Shown here one piece after another: positions 37,049-46,504 of a stretch of 64,000 nt of DNA (its first letter is position 1; each line of letters starts with the position of its first letter). Source of the stretch: Thalassospira alkalitolerans (GTDB lineage Bacteria; Pseudomonadota; Alphaproteobacteria; Rhodospirillales; Thalassospiraceae); NCBI RefSeq assembly GCF_002115745.1, contig NZ_JFKB01000011.1, forward strand, positions 1-64,000. Direction: 5' to 3'. A model generated the notes under the pieces. It did not search any database and was not told the origin of the DNA. It worked only from the letters and a program-made list of their open reading frames with translations. Both the position numbers and the translations under genes were made by a program.

Positions 37049-38374
37049 TTAACCCGCGCAGATATAATGGATTTTATCAAACCTGCGCCGCAGTTCTGCG
37101 GTGCGCAACGCAATGTTTGGCAACGATTTGCCATGAAGGGCATTAGCAACCAGTGTTGCGATTTCAGGAATGTCATCTTCGGTAACGCCCCAGCGCACCA
37201 GTTCGGGCGTCCCGATCCGAAGCCCGTTCATATCGCCCGGCACATCGGCAATCGGCAAACCAATGCCACAGGCAAGATACCCCGCCTTGCGCAACATTTT
37301 CGACGCCGCCTGCCCACCGCCAAACGTGGCGGCTTCAACCGCGAACTGGTGCGACCGGGTAAAGCCCTGCGCACGCGCAAAGACCGGCACATCGCATTCA
37401 TCAAGGGTGCGGGCAAAAACCTGTGCGGTCTGCACCATCTTTTGGGCATACCGCGCACCATATTCGCGCCAATCCAGCATGGTTAAGGCCAATGCCGCCG
37501 ACTTGGCCGCATCAAAGTTTGCCGTCATGCCCGGAAAGGCGATGGCATCAAGTTTTTGCGCCAACCCGGCATCATTGGTCACGATCAAACCACCCGCCGG
37601 TCCCCCAAGGCTTTTATAGGTGCTCATCGTCATCAGATCGGCACCATCATGGATTGGATTTGACCAAACCTTGCCCGCGATCATGCCGCATTGATGGGCG
37701 GCATCAAACAAAATGCGGGCCCCGACCTCGTCCGCGACCTTGCGAATTTCACCAACCGGATGGGGGAAAAGATTAAGGCTGCCCCCCACAGATATCAATT
37801 TGGGCCGGATACACTTTGCCAAGGCACGCAGTGCATTAACATCAATAGTATAACCATCGGCATTGACCGGGGCCTCGTGGATATCAAGCCCGTACAACCC
37901 GGCACACCCCGCCACATTATGGGTCACATGCCCACCGATGGATGCGGGCGGGACAATGATCGTATCGCCCGGTTTGCAAATCGCCATAAAGGCATAAAGA
38001 TTGGCAAGCGCGCCCGAACCAACCCGGATTTCGGCAAATTTGGCGTCAAAAACCTCGGCACATAGTTCAGCGGCGATGACTTCGATTTCCTCGATTGCTT
38101 CAAGACCCATTTCGTATTTATCACCCGGATAACCAAGCGATGGCCGCGATCCGATCCCCGATGCCAGCATCGCCTCGGCACGCGGGTTCATCACATTGGT
38201 CGCCGGATTCAGGTTAAAGCATTCCTTTTCATGGATGACGCGATTAACCCGCGCCAGTTCGCGGATACGCCCGGCAATTTCCGATGCATTCTGCGTGGCT
38301 GTCTGCCCGGCATAAAGCTGAACCGTCTCCTCGCAATGGGCTGGAACCCAGTCCCGTTTCTGAAGTGCTGTCAT
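37049..38374 (-). CDS. serine hydroxymethyltransferase-like PLP enzyme
   Basis: The 441-residue protein is homologous to GlyA, with the PLP Lys254 in STYKSLGGPAGG (housekeeping GlyA normally reads TTHKTLRGPRGG) and the cofactor region VGSGALANLYAFMA and DAAHQCGMIAG. These changes suggest a paralogue working on another amino acid, such as alpha-methylserine, or an aldolase. AGGAGGGGG gives a strong ribosome site. A divergent LysR regulator starts 99 bp away, which also fits an inducible catabolic gene and not housekeeping glyA. Confidence 0.85.
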   Translation of the reverse strand: MTALQKRDWVPAHCEETVQLYAGQTATQNASEIAGRIRELARVNRVIHEKECFNLNPATNVMNPRAEAMLASGIGSRPSLGYPGDKYEMGLEAIEEIEVIAAELCAEVFDAKFAEIRVGSGALANLYAFMAICKPGDTIIVPPASIGGHVTHNVAGCAGLYGLDIHEAPVNADGYTIDVNALRALAKCIRPKLISVGGSLNLFPHPVGEIRKVADEVGARILFDAAHQCGMIAGKVWSNPIHDGADLMTMSTYKSLGGPAGGLIVTNDAGLAQKLDAIAFPGMTANFDAAKSAALALTMLDWREYGARYAQKMVQTAQVFARTLDECDVPVFARAQGFTRSHQFAVEAATFGGGQAASKMLRKAGYLACGIGLPIADVPGDMNGLRIGTPELVRWGVTEDDIPEIATLVANALHGKSLPNIALRTAELRRRFDKIHYICAG

Positions 38375-38473
38375 GAAACCCCCTCCTGTTTAAGGACATG
38401 ACTGCACCAAAATTCACGCGCCTTCGCAAACCAGATTTGCTATGATCTAGGCGTAGAAAAACTAGGCCTTAAC

Positions 38474-39367
38474 ATGTCAGTCGCACCACCTCGCCCAAAA
38501 GGGCCACATCTTAACGCATTACGCGCCTTCGAAGCCGCCGCCCGACTGGGTGGTTTTCGCATGGCTGCGGGGGAACTCGGCGTCACGCCCGGCGCCATCG
38601 CACAACACGTCAAGGCACTGGAAGAATGGGCGGGGGCGGCGTTGTTTGAACGTCAATCACAGGGCGTTGTCCTGACCGCACTTGGCGAACGTACATTGCC
38701 CGAATTTACCCGTGCTTTTGATCAATTGGGATATGCCATGCAATCCTTGCGGTCGATTGCAACACCGACCGACATTCGGATTGCGACATTGCCCAGCATC
38801 GCGCAACTTTGGCTATCGCCGCGATTGCCCGCCATTCGCCGTGCGGTGCCGGACCTTCGCATTTCGGTGACCGCCCTTGAACAAATACCCAATATGGATC
38901 GCGATCCGTTTGATTTAGCGATTTTCTATGAAGACCTGCCGGTTGCAGCCGATCACACTGTACTGGCAACCGATGATATTTTCCCGGTTTGCGCGCCCGA
39001 ACTGGCAAACACCATGACATCCCCCAATGATTTGGAACAGGCAACCTGCCTTTATGACACCACCTGGGCCGGGGATTGGCAAAAATGGTATGCCCGCGCT
39101 CGACCGGGGCGTGAATTTCGCCCACGCGGGCCGGGATTTTCGCTTTATAGCCTGGCCGTTGACGAGGCCTGCAATGGTGCTGGTATTCTCATTGGCCACC
39201 GCATGCTAATCGAACAACATCTGGCATCGGGTCGGCTGGTGGCACCCTTCGGGGATTTGTCCGTTCGGATTGATCGCACCCTGACAGCAACCCCGTCCCG
39301 GCACCCCGAATCCCGGCAAACCGTCGACAGGGTCGTTGCGATGCTGACCCACGAAAAATCCCGGTAA
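38474..39367 (+). CDS. LysR family regulator, GcvA type
   Basis: This 297-residue regulator has a GcvA-like N-terminus (GPHLNALRAFEAAARLGGFRMAAGELGVTPGAIAQHVKALE). It is divergent from the SHMT-like gene with 99 bp between the starts, the usual layout for a LysR protein and its target. By analogy it may sense glycine or a related amino acid; that is inference. Confidence 0.9.
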   Translation: MSVAPPRPKGPHLNALRAFEAAARLGGFRMAAGELGVTPGAIAQHVKALEEWAGAALFERQSQGVVLTALGERTLPEFTRAFDQLGYAMQSLRSIATPTDIRIATLPSIAQLWLSPRLPAIRRAVPDLRISVTALEQIPNMDRDPFDLAIFYEDLPVAADHTVLATDDIFPVCAPELANTMTSPNDLEQATCLYDTTWAGDWQKWYARARPGREFRPRGPGFSLYSLAVDEACNGAGILIGHRMLIEQHLASGRLVAPFGDLSVRIDRTLTATPSRHPESRQTVDRVVAMLTHEKSR

Positions 39368-39384
39368 CACAAGGCTACCGGGAT
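39354..39384 (-). terminator. terminator of the peroxiredoxin-AhpD unit
   Basis: ATCCCGGTA (39358-39366) pairs with TACCGGGAT (39376-39384), followed by TTTTTCG on the minus strand. It overlaps the 3' end of the convergent LysR gene. Confidence 0.7.
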
Positions 39385-39455
39385 CAAGTTATTCGGATAA
39401 ACATCCGACAAGTAATCTGTTGGCGTCCATGCGCCGATATGACGCCGCCCGGGCC

Positions 39456-39992
39456 TTATTCGGCCAGCGCGTCTTCGGCATCCAGAACAACCGCAACCGC
39501 ATGAATCACCGATGCAATGCGCACCGCGTTCTGAACGGTTTCTTTTTTGATACCAGCGTTTTTCAGGACTTTTTCATGGCTGTCGATGCACATGCCACAG
39601 CCATTGATCGCGGATACCGCAAGTGAGAACAGTTCAAAATCAGCCTTATCAATGCCCGGCTTGCCAATGATGTTCATGCGCAGACGTGCTGGCATGGTGG
39701 CATATTCCGGCTCGGACACAAGGTGGTTGAAACGATAATAGATATTGTTCATACCCATGATCGCAGCCGCCCCTTTGGCGGCTTGGAATGCTTCGTCACT
39801 CAGCTTGGCTTTGGCTTCGGCAGCAATGGCTTTCAAAAGCTTTGCATTGCGCGATGCATAGGCGCAAGCCAAGGCAGTGCCATAAATCTGCTGATCGGTC
39901 ATGCCCGGATTATTGGCAAGGCTGCTAAGGTTCAGCTTCAAATCCTTGGCATAGTCCGGCATTGCGTCTTTGATTTCGGAAATGGAAGACAT
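39456..39992 (-). CDS. ahpD: alkylhydroperoxidase AhpD
   Basis: The 178-residue protein has the AhpD active site Cys132-x-x-Cys135 with His139 in [13 protein letters not shown]. In Mycobacterium AhpD recycles the peroxiredoxin AhpC. Here it lies 159 bp after a peroxiredoxin gene, so the same pairing is likely. The frame extends upstream to 40121, but the family N-terminus and GGGGA eight bases before fix the start at 39992. A hairpin between the two genes may reduce its expression relative to the peroxiredoxin. Confidence 0.94.
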   Translation of the reverse strand: MSSISEIKDAMPDYAKDLKLNLSSLANNPGMTDQQIYGTALACAYASRNAKLLKAIAAEAKAKLSDEAFQAAKGAAAIMGMNNIYYRFNHLVSEPEYATMPARLRMNIIGKPGIDKADFELFSLAVSAINGCGMCIDSHEKVLKNAGIKKETVQNAVRIASVIHAVAVVLDAEDALAE

Positions 39993-40109
39993 CGAAAGCA
40001 TCCCCTTATGTCGCTGAAGAATTAAATGCAAAAACAAAAAATCTGTTTGCCATCGGCACACCACAAAACTTGCAGGTGCAGGAAACAATTTCACCGATGG
40101 ACTAAAAGT

Positions 40110-40133
40110 GGACCCGGGCATTTGCCCGGATCC
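40110..40133 (-). terminator. hairpin between peroxiredoxin and ahpD
   Basis: GGACCCGGGCA (40110-40120) pairs with TGCCCGGATCC (40123-40133), with one mismatch, followed on the minus strand by ACTTTTAG. It is probably a partial terminator. Confidence 0.5.
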
Positions 40134-40151
40134 AAATCGGTCTGGAGCGCC

Positions 40152-40679
40152 TTAAAGGGTTTCTTCACCCTGGGTCCAGTTGCACGGGCAGAGCTCGTCA
40201 GTCTGCAGCGCATCAAGAATACGCAGGGCTTCCTGCGGGTTACGACCAACTGAAAGGTCGTTGACCTGAACGTGGCGGATGATGTTTTCCGGATCAATGA
40301 TGAAGGTCGCGCGCAAAGCAACGCCTTCGCCTTTGGCCAGAACACCAAGTGCGGTTGCCAGTTCTTTTTTCTCGTCAGCCAGCCACACGAACGGGCTATC
40401 GCCCAGATCTTCGTGGTGGGTGCGCCATGCGGCGTGAACGAAATCGGTATCGGTCGAACAACCGATCAGAACCGCATCACGGTCTTCGAAGTCACCGTTC
40501 AATTCGCCGTAACCAACGATTTCGGTCGGGCAAACAAAGGTAAAATCTTTCGGCCAGAAGAAAAGGATCTTCCATTTGCCTTCATAGGATTTGTCGGTAA
40601 CCGGTGCAAAGCTGTCCGGGGTTTTGCCCGAAACGCCGGTAAGATTGAATTCTGGAAGAATATCGCCAACTGTAAGCAT
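40152..40679 (-). CDS. ahpC: peroxiredoxin (AhpC type)
   Basis: This thiol peroxidase of 175 residues has the peroxidatic Cys50 in FTFVCPTEI and C-terminal Cys164/Cys166 in DELCPCNW, the second of which may resolve the disulfide. It is of the AhpC type that partners with AhpD; no ahpF gene is nearby. It is divergent from oxyR, and a four-element OxyR-type site lies next to its probable -35 box, so peroxide induction is expected. Confidence 0.94.
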   Translation of the reverse strand: MLTVGDILPEFNLTGVSGKTPDSFAPVTDKSYEGKWKILFFWPKDFTFVCPTEIVGYGELNGDFEDRDAVLIGCSTDTDFVHAAWRTHHEDLGDSPFVWLADEKKELATALGVLAKGEGVALRATFIIDPENIIRHVQVNDLSVGRNPQEALRILDALQTDELCPCNWTQGEETL

Positions 40680-40824
40680 TATGGTTACTCCTAACCTTTT
40701 GGTATCAAAATCGTGTCAAAAATCCCGATCCACGGCCCCCGACAGGCCGTAAACATTTTGTGTGCAGGTGCGAAAAACACACTCACTACTGGCGATTTGT
40801 AGCCAAATGAACTAACTAAGACCA

Positions 40825-40861
40825 ATAGATAAATTTTCGTAGTTCGATAGGAAAAATCGAT
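40825..40861. promoter_or_regulatory. OxyR-type operator between peroxiredoxin and oxyR
   Basis: The site reads ATAG-N7-TTCG-N7-ATAG-N7-CGAT, the four-tetranucleotide spacing of OxyR sites. It covers the oxyR start codon and abuts a minus-strand TTGGTC (40825-40820) with TACAAA 18 bases further, the likely ahpC promoter. This fits activation of ahpC and repression of oxyR. Confidence 0.6.
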
Positions 40862-41783
40862 GGCTGCCCAACCCAGCATAAAGCAGCTCAAATATCTGGT
40901 CGCCTTATCTGAAACCGGCCATTTTGGCCGCGCTGCCGAGGCAAGCTTCATTACGCAACCCAGCCTGTCTGCCGCCATAAGCGAGCTTGAAAACCTGCTT
41001 GGTGCCCAGTTGGTAGAACGTAATAAGCGTCAGGTTTTGATCACGCCGCTTGGCCGCGAAATCGTTTCGCGGGCGCGAACCATCCTTCAGGAAGTCGATG
41101 AACTGACCCTGATGGCGCAGTCCGCAACCGAACCGCTTTCCGGCCCGATCAATATCGGTGTGATCCCGACAATCGGTCCCTATCTGCTGCCCGATGTGAT
41201 GGCGAACCTGAAAACCGGTTTTCCAAAACTTCAGCCCTTCCTGCGCGAAGATCAGACATCGAACCTCATCGAATTGCTTAGTGCGGGCAAACTTGATATC
41301 GCCCTGATCGCCCTTCCGGTCGAAGAAAACTGGCTTGAAGAAATGGACCTGTTTGAAGACCGGTTTGTTTTTGCCTGCAGTCCGGACAACCCGCTAACCC
41401 GCAAAAAGCGCCTTCAGATCGCCGATATCAAAGACGAAAAACTATTGCTGCTAGAGGACGGTCACTGTCTGCGCGACCAGGCGCTTGAAGTCTGCCAAAA
41501 AGCCGGTTGGAGCAAATCCGCCGATTTTCAGGCCAACAGCCTGTCGACCTTGGTCCAGATGGTTGTTGCCGGTGTTGGCGCGACCCTGCTTCCGGAAATG
41601 TCACTCGAAGTCGAAGCACGCCGTCCCGACACGCTTGCCATTTTGCCGTTTGAAAATCCGGTGCCGATTCGCCGTATCGGTCTCGTCTGGCGTCGCAGTT
41701 CTGCGCGCAAAAAAGAATTCCGTCAGATTGGCGCCTATTTGCGCGATGCGCTCGACACAAGTGAACGGTCGCATGTCGCCTGA
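40860..41783 (+). CDS. oxyR: peroxide-sensing regulator OxyR
   Basis: This 307-residue LysR family protein has the two redox cysteines that define OxyR: Cys203 and Cys212 in GHCLRDQALEVC. Peroxide oxidises them to a disulfide and switches target promoters on. The N-terminal helix-turn-helix covers about 5-65 (FGRAAEASFITQPSLSAAISELE). It is divergent from the peroxiredoxin gene, with an OxyR-type site in the gap. Confidence 0.96.
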   Translation: MAAQPSIKQLKYLVALSETGHFGRAAEASFITQPSLSAAISELENLLGAQLVERNKRQVLITPLGREIVSRARTILQEVDELTLMAQSATEPLSGPINIGVIPTIGPYLLPDVMANLKTGFPKLQPFLREDQTSNLIELLSAGKLDIALIALPVEENWLEEMDLFEDRFVFACSPDNPLTRKKRLQIADIKDEKLLLLEDGHCLRDQALEVCQKAGWSKSADFQANSLSTLVQMVVAGVGATLLPEMSLEVEARRPDTLAILPFENPVPIRRIGLVWRRSSARKKEFRQIGAYLRDALDTSERSHVA

Positions 41784-41838
41784 TTGCGCGGCGATGCCCC
41801 GCCCTTTGCATTAAAGTCACGGGACCGGACAAAAACCG

Positions 41839-42801
41839 ATGCTGCCGATCAAAGATAACAACCCGACCACGATTACGCCCTGGGTGACCTATGGCCTGAT
41901 TGCCATCAATATTGCCGTGTACCTGTTAACGGTAACATTGGGGCAAAAGGCCCATTTTCTGGTCAATCTGCAATATGGTGCAATCCCGGCAGTTCTGTTT
42001 GGCAATGCACAATTACCCCCACAGCTTGAAGTCTTCCCCCCGGGATTTGAATTCCTCAGCATCTTTTCCGCCATGTTCCTGCATGGTGGCCTGATGCATG
42101 TGGGGGGCAACATGTTGTATCTTTGGGTCTTTGGGAACAATGTCGAAGACGCGATGGGCCATTTCCGCTTTTTGGCATTTTATCTGCTGTGCGGTGCGGC
42201 GGCGGCCTTTGGTCATGGTTTGTTTGATACCACATCGCAAATCCCGATGATCGGTGCATCCGGCGCGCTTGCCGGTGTTTTGGGCGCCTATTTCCTGCTT
42301 TTTCCCAAGGCCCGTGTTCTGGTCTGGTTTTTCTGGGTCTTCATTTTTTATGTACCGGCCGTTGCCGTGCTGGGGCTTTGGATCGGCATGCAATTTGTCA
42401 ATCTGTCAAGCGGTGCCGAACAGGGCGTTGCCATATTGGCCCATATTGCCGGTTTCTTTGCCGGTCTTGCCCTGATCCCGTTCTTTAAATACAGCTATAT
42501 CCCCCTGTGGCAAGGCGGCCCGAAACAGGTGCCGGTCTTTGGCGTGTACCGCCCCGGCCGCAAGGGCCATGCAACAAATGCTGCCCCGCCACCTTGGGCC
42601 GCGGCCTATGAACAAGAACGCCGCGCGCGGCGCGAGCGTATGAAAAATGCCGGACGCGGACCATGGGGACGGGCTGGCGATACTCAAACAGACAAATCCC
42701 CCTGGGGTCGCTATCAGTCGCCAAAACCAGAACCCAAACCCGGAATTGGCGTGCCCAAAGTTACGCGCTTGCATCCCGGGGACAAACCCGACGATACTTG
42801 A
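41839..42801 (+). CDS. rhomboid family intramembrane serine protease
   Basis: The 320-residue protein has about six transmembrane helices and the rhomboid dyad Ser141 (GASGALAG) and His202 (LAHIAGFFAG), plus the HGGLMHVGGNMLYLWVFG loop-helix signature. It cleaves membrane proteins inside the bilayer. The C-terminal 90 residues are a soluble Pro/Arg/Lys-rich tail, longer than usual. Substrates are unknown. It is followed after 45 bp by an alcohol dehydrogenase gene on the same strand. Confidence 0.94.
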   Translation: MLPIKDNNPTTITPWVTYGLIAINIAVYLLTVTLGQKAHFLVNLQYGAIPAVLFGNAQLPPQLEVFPPGFEFLSIFSAMFLHGGLMHVGGNMLYLWVFGNNVEDAMGHFRFLAFYLLCGAAAAFGHGLFDTTSQIPMIGASGALAGVLGAYFLLFPKARVLVWFFWVFIFYVPAVAVLGLWIGMQFVNLSSGAEQGVAILAHIAGFFAGLALIPFFKYSYIPLWQGGPKQVPVFGVYRPGRKGHATNAAPPPWAAAYEQERRARRERMKNAGRGPWGRAGDTQTDKSPWGRYQSPKPEPKPGIGVPKVTRLHPGDKPDDT

Positions 42802-42846
42802 CCCGACTTAATTCCCGATACGAACCCGATCAGATCGGAGCCGACA

Positions 42847-43887
42847 ATGCGCGCAGCTTTTTTCACCGAATACCAAGGCCCTATTGAAATACAAAAACTT
42901 GACGATCCAACACCGACAAATGGCGGTGTGGTGATCACGGTTGGCGCCACCGGACTGTGTCGAAGCGACTGGCACGGCTGGATGGGCCATGATTCCGATG
43001 TTCAACTGCCCCATGTCCCGGGCCATGAATTTGCCGGTACGATTGCCGCGGTTGGCAAGGATATCAAACGCTGGAAAGTGGGGGATCGGGTCACGGTGCC
43101 GTTTGTATCGGGATGCGGTCATTGCCCCGAATGTCATAGCGGCAACCATCAGGTATGCGATCATCAGTTCCAGCCGGGATTTACCCATTGGGGCAGCTTT
43201 GCACAATATGTTGCGATTGATTACGCCGATACCAATTTGGTGCGCCTGCCCGATGAAATGGATTTTGCCACTGCCGCCAGCCTTGGCTGTCGCTTTGCCA
43301 CCAGTTTCCGCGGCGTCATTGATCAGGGCAAAGTAAGCGCCGGTCAGATCGTTGCCGTGCATGGCTGTGGCGGTGTCGGTCTTTCGGCCATCATGATTGC
43401 CGCTGCCGCAGGCGCACGGGTGATTGCGGTCGATATTGATGATGCCAAGCTTGATTTCGCCCGTGAACTTGGTGCGATTGATACAATCAATGCCACCGGT
43501 ACCGATGATATTCCCGCCGCAATAAAGGATATTTCCCACGGCGGGGCGCATGTCTCGATTGATGCGCTTGGCAGTGCGATCACCAGCTTTAATTCCGTGT
43601 CATCTTTGCGCAAACGCGGCAAACATATCCAGATCGGTCTGATGACGGGTGATCATGCCCATGCAAGCATTCCGATGGATCGCGTCGTCGCCCATGAACT
43701 TGAAATTTTGGGCAGTCACGGCATGCAGGCCTTTCGCTATGACGCAATGATCGACATGATCACGACTGGTAAACTCGCACCACAAAAACTGATCTATGAT
43801 CGCGTGACCCTTGCCGAAGGCGCCACTGCACTCATGAATATGGACAGTTTCGCCACCACCGGCGTTTCCGTCATCGACAGGTTTTAA
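42847..43887 (+). CDS. zinc-dependent alcohol dehydrogenase
   Basis: The 346-residue medium-chain dehydrogenase has catalytic zinc ligands in CRSDWHGW and GHEFAG, the structural zinc loop [15 protein letters not shown], and the NAD motif [10 protein letters not shown]. The substrate is not evident. The downstream gene starts 3 bp after its stop, so the two are coupled. Confidence 0.94.
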   Translation: MRAAFFTEYQGPIEIQKLDDPTPTNGGVVITVGATGLCRSDWHGWMGHDSDVQLPHVPGHEFAGTIAAVGKDIKRWKVGDRVTVPFVSGCGHCPECHSGNHQVCDHQFQPGFTHWGSFAQYVAIDYADTNLVRLPDEMDFATAASLGCRFATSFRGVIDQGKVSAGQIVAVHGCGGVGLSAIMIAAAAGARVIAVDIDDAKLDFARELGAIDTINATGTDDIPAAIKDISHGGAHVSIDALGSAITSFNSVSSLRKRGKHIQIGLMTGDHAHASIPMDRVVAHELEILGSHGMQAFRYDAMIDMITTGKLAPQKLIYDRVTLAEGATALMNMDSFATTGVSVIDRF

Positions 43888-43890
43888 ATC

Positions 43891-44409
43891 ATGCTCGCAG
43901 GTATTCCATTCCACCCCAAAGACGGCATTGACGATTTGCTTGGTCGCCTTGCGGATTATGTCACCGACAAAGGCCTGCGGGTTGCCGGTTATGTCCAGAA
44001 ACGCCGGGCAGATCGCGATTGCGGCACACTGGTTTATGTCCGCAATCTTGGCAGCGGTCACGAAATGCCGATCACGAAAAACCAGGGTGCGATGGCGCGC
44101 GGCTGCAAGCTGGATGGCGATGCACTGGCGACGCTGTCAGAACAACTGGCGTCTGATCTGGATCACACCCCCGATATTCTGATCATCGGACGGTTCGGAC
44201 GCAGCGAAGCCGAAGGTCGCGGCCTGCGCGATGTGATTTCAAAGGCGCTGGAACTCGGCATTCCGGTACTGGCAGGAGTGCGCGATGAATATGACGACGC
44301 TTGGCAGGAATTCCACGGCGGGTATGCACAATCGCTGCCATTCGACGAAACCGCCATCGTACAATGGTGGGAAACCCTAAGCTTGGAAAGCGAACCACAG
44401 AACGCTTAA
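43891..44409 (+). CDS. DUF2478 family protein
   Basis: The 172-residue protein resembles DUF2478 proteins (GLRVAGYVQKRR near 29-40, then DILIIGRFGRSEAEGRGLRDVISKALELGIPVL). These are related to small P-loop or NTPase-like proteins and some occur with molybdate transport genes, but no function is proven. It is translationally coupled to the alcohol dehydrogenase, which could hint at a cofactor link; this is speculation. Confidence 0.65.
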   Translation: MLAGIPFHPKDGIDDLLGRLADYVTDKGLRVAGYVQKRRADRDCGTLVYVRNLGSGHEMPITKNQGAMARGCKLDGDALATLSEQLASDLDHTPDILIIGRFGRSEAEGRGLRDVISKALELGIPVLAGVRDEYDDAWQEFHGGYAQSLPFDETAIVQWWETLSLESEPQNA

Positions 44410-44442
44410 CATGTCCTCGCCTTTGCGATGCCCAAACGGGGA

Positions 44443-45189
44443 TCAGGTGCGACAAACACCCAGACTGGCATCAACAATCGCGCGCTGATCAATCAGGACC
44501 CGCGTCGCAAAACCTTCGAACCATGCCCCGAATGCGGCATCATACTTTGCCCGGCCCGCACGTTGCTGGTCCGGGTTTTGCCCATTCGGGCGATTGGTAT
44601 TATCCCCGGCCTTTTCAAGCCAGCGTTCATGGGTTTCATCATCGACTTCGGGATGGAACTGAATGCCCCAAATTCGGCCTTCGATGTGATAGGCCTGATG
44701 GGGAAAGACCGATCCGCTGGCCATCAATTGGGCACCATCGGGCAAACCGAACCCTTCGCTGTGCCAGTGATAAACCATCATTTCATCCGGGAAAAGATCG
44801 GTTCCGGCATCTGTTGCCTGCACCGGGTAATATCCGATTTCGGTCATGCCATCGGCGCGGGGCTGAACATCAGCCCCCAAATGACGGGCCATCAATTGCG
44901 CCCCAAGGCAGATACCCAGATACATCACCTTGCTATTGGCGACATTGGGCAGCCACTCCATGATCTGTGCAACATTGACTTCATGATCGTCATTGGCACT
45001 CATCGGGCCACCAAACACGATGGCCAGATGATAGCCTGACATATCGGTTGGCAACACATCCCCCTCGCCCGGGCGCCGAATATCGAACTCATACCCATAA
45101 CGGCGCAAAACGGCACCAACCCGCCCCGGCTGGCCGGTGGCAGAATTGAAAACCATCAAAACACGCTTTACGGGACTTAATTCGTTCAT
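44443..45189 (-). CDS. class I glutamine amidotransferase-like protein
   Basis: The 248-residue protein has the amidotransferase core with the nucleophile in YLGICLGAQLMA and the His/Glu pair in IQFHPEVD. It resembles stand-alone GMP-synthase-like amidotransferases of unknown substrate, not PuuD or TrpG. It is convergent with the DUF2478 gene and has no functional neighbour. Confidence 0.87.
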   Translation of the reverse strand: MNELSPVKRVLMVFNSATGQPGRVGAVLRRYGYEFDIRRPGEGDVLPTDMSGYHLAIVFGGPMSANDDHEVNVAQIMEWLPNVANSKVMYLGICLGAQLMARHLGADVQPRADGMTEIGYYPVQATDAGTDLFPDEMMVYHWHSEGFGLPDGAQLMASGSVFPHQAYHIEGRIWGIQFHPEVDDETHERWLEKAGDNTNRPNGQNPDQQRAGRAKYDAAFGAWFEGFATRVLIDQRAIVDASLGVCRT

Positions 45190-45275
45190 GCCGACCTCAC
45201 TGCTGCAACAGCGAAAGGGTGGCGGTTTAGAACCATTTTGACAACCCCTAAGCCATCAAAGCTGCATCGCATGAC

Positions 45276-45308
45276 AAAAGGCCGCCGCATTTCTGCAGAC
45301 GGCCTTTA
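45276..45308 (-). terminator. ychF terminator
   Basis: AAAGGCCG pairs with CGGCCTTT with an inner GCA/TGC match, followed by TTTTG on the minus strand. Confidence 0.75.
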
Positions 45309-45334
45309 TTCATCATACAATATCTAAAGCTGGC

Positions 45335-46438
45335 TCAGACGTTGAATTTAAAGTGGAAGATATCGCCATCCTTGACGATATAGGTCTTGCCTTCCTGACG
45401 CAGCTTGCCGTGATCACGCGCACCGGCTTCACCGTTGAATTGGATAAAGTCGTCATAGGCCATGGTTTCGGCCTTGATGAAACCGCGTTCGAAATCGGTG
45501 TGAATAACACCGGCCGCATTCGGGGCGGTTGCACCGGAATAAACCGTCCATGCGCGGGCTTCTTTCGGACCAACCGTGAAGAAGGTCAGAAGTTTTAGAA
45601 GCTTATAGCCTTCGCGAATAACCCGCGTCAGGCCGGTTTCTTCAAGACCAAGGCCTTCAAGGAACTCTTGCTTGTCTTCTGCACTGTCAAGCAACGCCAC
45701 TTCGGCCTCGATCGCGGCCGAAATCACAACCGAACGCGCACCCTGTGCTTCTGCCATTTCGGCAACTTTGGCCGACAGGGCATTGCCATCCGCCGCACTG
45801 TCTTCGTCAACGTTGCACGCATACAGAACCGGCTTGCTGGTCAAAAGCTGCAGCATACGGAATGCTTTTTCTTCGTCTTCGTTGGTAATTTCAACGACCC
45901 GGGCCGGTTTGCCTTCACGCAGGGCGTCAAGGGTCCGATCGATCAGTTCAAGCGTCAGCTTGGCATCCTTGTCGCCACCTTTGGCGCGTTTTTGCAGTCC
46001 GGTAACGCGTTTTTCAAGGCTGTCCATGTCGGCCAGCATCAATTCGGTTTCAATCGTTTCCGCATCGCGGACCGGATCAACCGACCCTTCGACATGGGTG
46101 ATGTCGCCGTCTTCAAAACAGCGCAGCACATGCACGATGGCATCGGTTTCACGGATATTGGCCAGAAACTGGTTGCCAAGCCCCTCGCCCTTGGACGCAC
46201 CGCGGACCAAACCGGCAATATCGACGAATTCAAGCTGGGTCGGGATGATGGTTGCCGACTTGCTGATCGCGACAATCTTATCAAGGCGTTCATCAGGAAC
46301 ACTGACCCGCCCGGTATTGGGTTCTATCGTACAGAACGGGAAGTTCGCTGCCTCGGCAGCGGCCGTCTGTGTCAGGGCGTTAAACAGGGTCGATTTACCA
46401 ACATTTGGCAGACCGACGATACCGCATTTGAATCCCAT
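45335..46438 (-). CDS. ychF: ribosome-binding ATPase YchF
   Basis: YchF is a 367-residue P-loop protein of the OBG group that prefers ATP and binds ribosomes. G1 reads GLPNVGKST, the G4 position is the YchF-type NVDED instead of NKxD, and the C-terminal TGS domain contains TVYSGATAPNAAGVIHTDFERGFI. The length is full. It is the last gene of a minus-strand run prs-rplY-pth-ychF. Confidence 0.97.
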   Translation of the reverse strand: MGFKCGIVGLPNVGKSTLFNALTQTAAAEAANFPFCTIEPNTGRVSVPDERLDKIVAISKSATIIPTQLEFVDIAGLVRGASKGEGLGNQFLANIRETDAIVHVLRCFEDGDITHVEGSVDPVRDAETIETELMLADMDSLEKRVTGLQKRAKGGDKDAKLTLELIDRTLDALREGKPARVVEITNEDEEKAFRMLQLLTSKPVLYACNVDEDSAADGNALSAKVAEMAEAQGARSVVISAAIEAEVALLDSAEDKQEFLEGLGLEETGLTRVIREGYKLLKLLTFFTVGPKEARAWTVYSGATAPNAAGVIHTDFERGFIKAETMAYDDFIQFNGEAGARDHGKLRQEGKTYIVKDGDIFHFKFNV

Positions 46439-46504
46439 CTTTTCCGGGCTCCGTCACTTCGAATGTGTGTCTGAAACAGGATGGGGCAGGCCCCGATCCC
46501 GATG

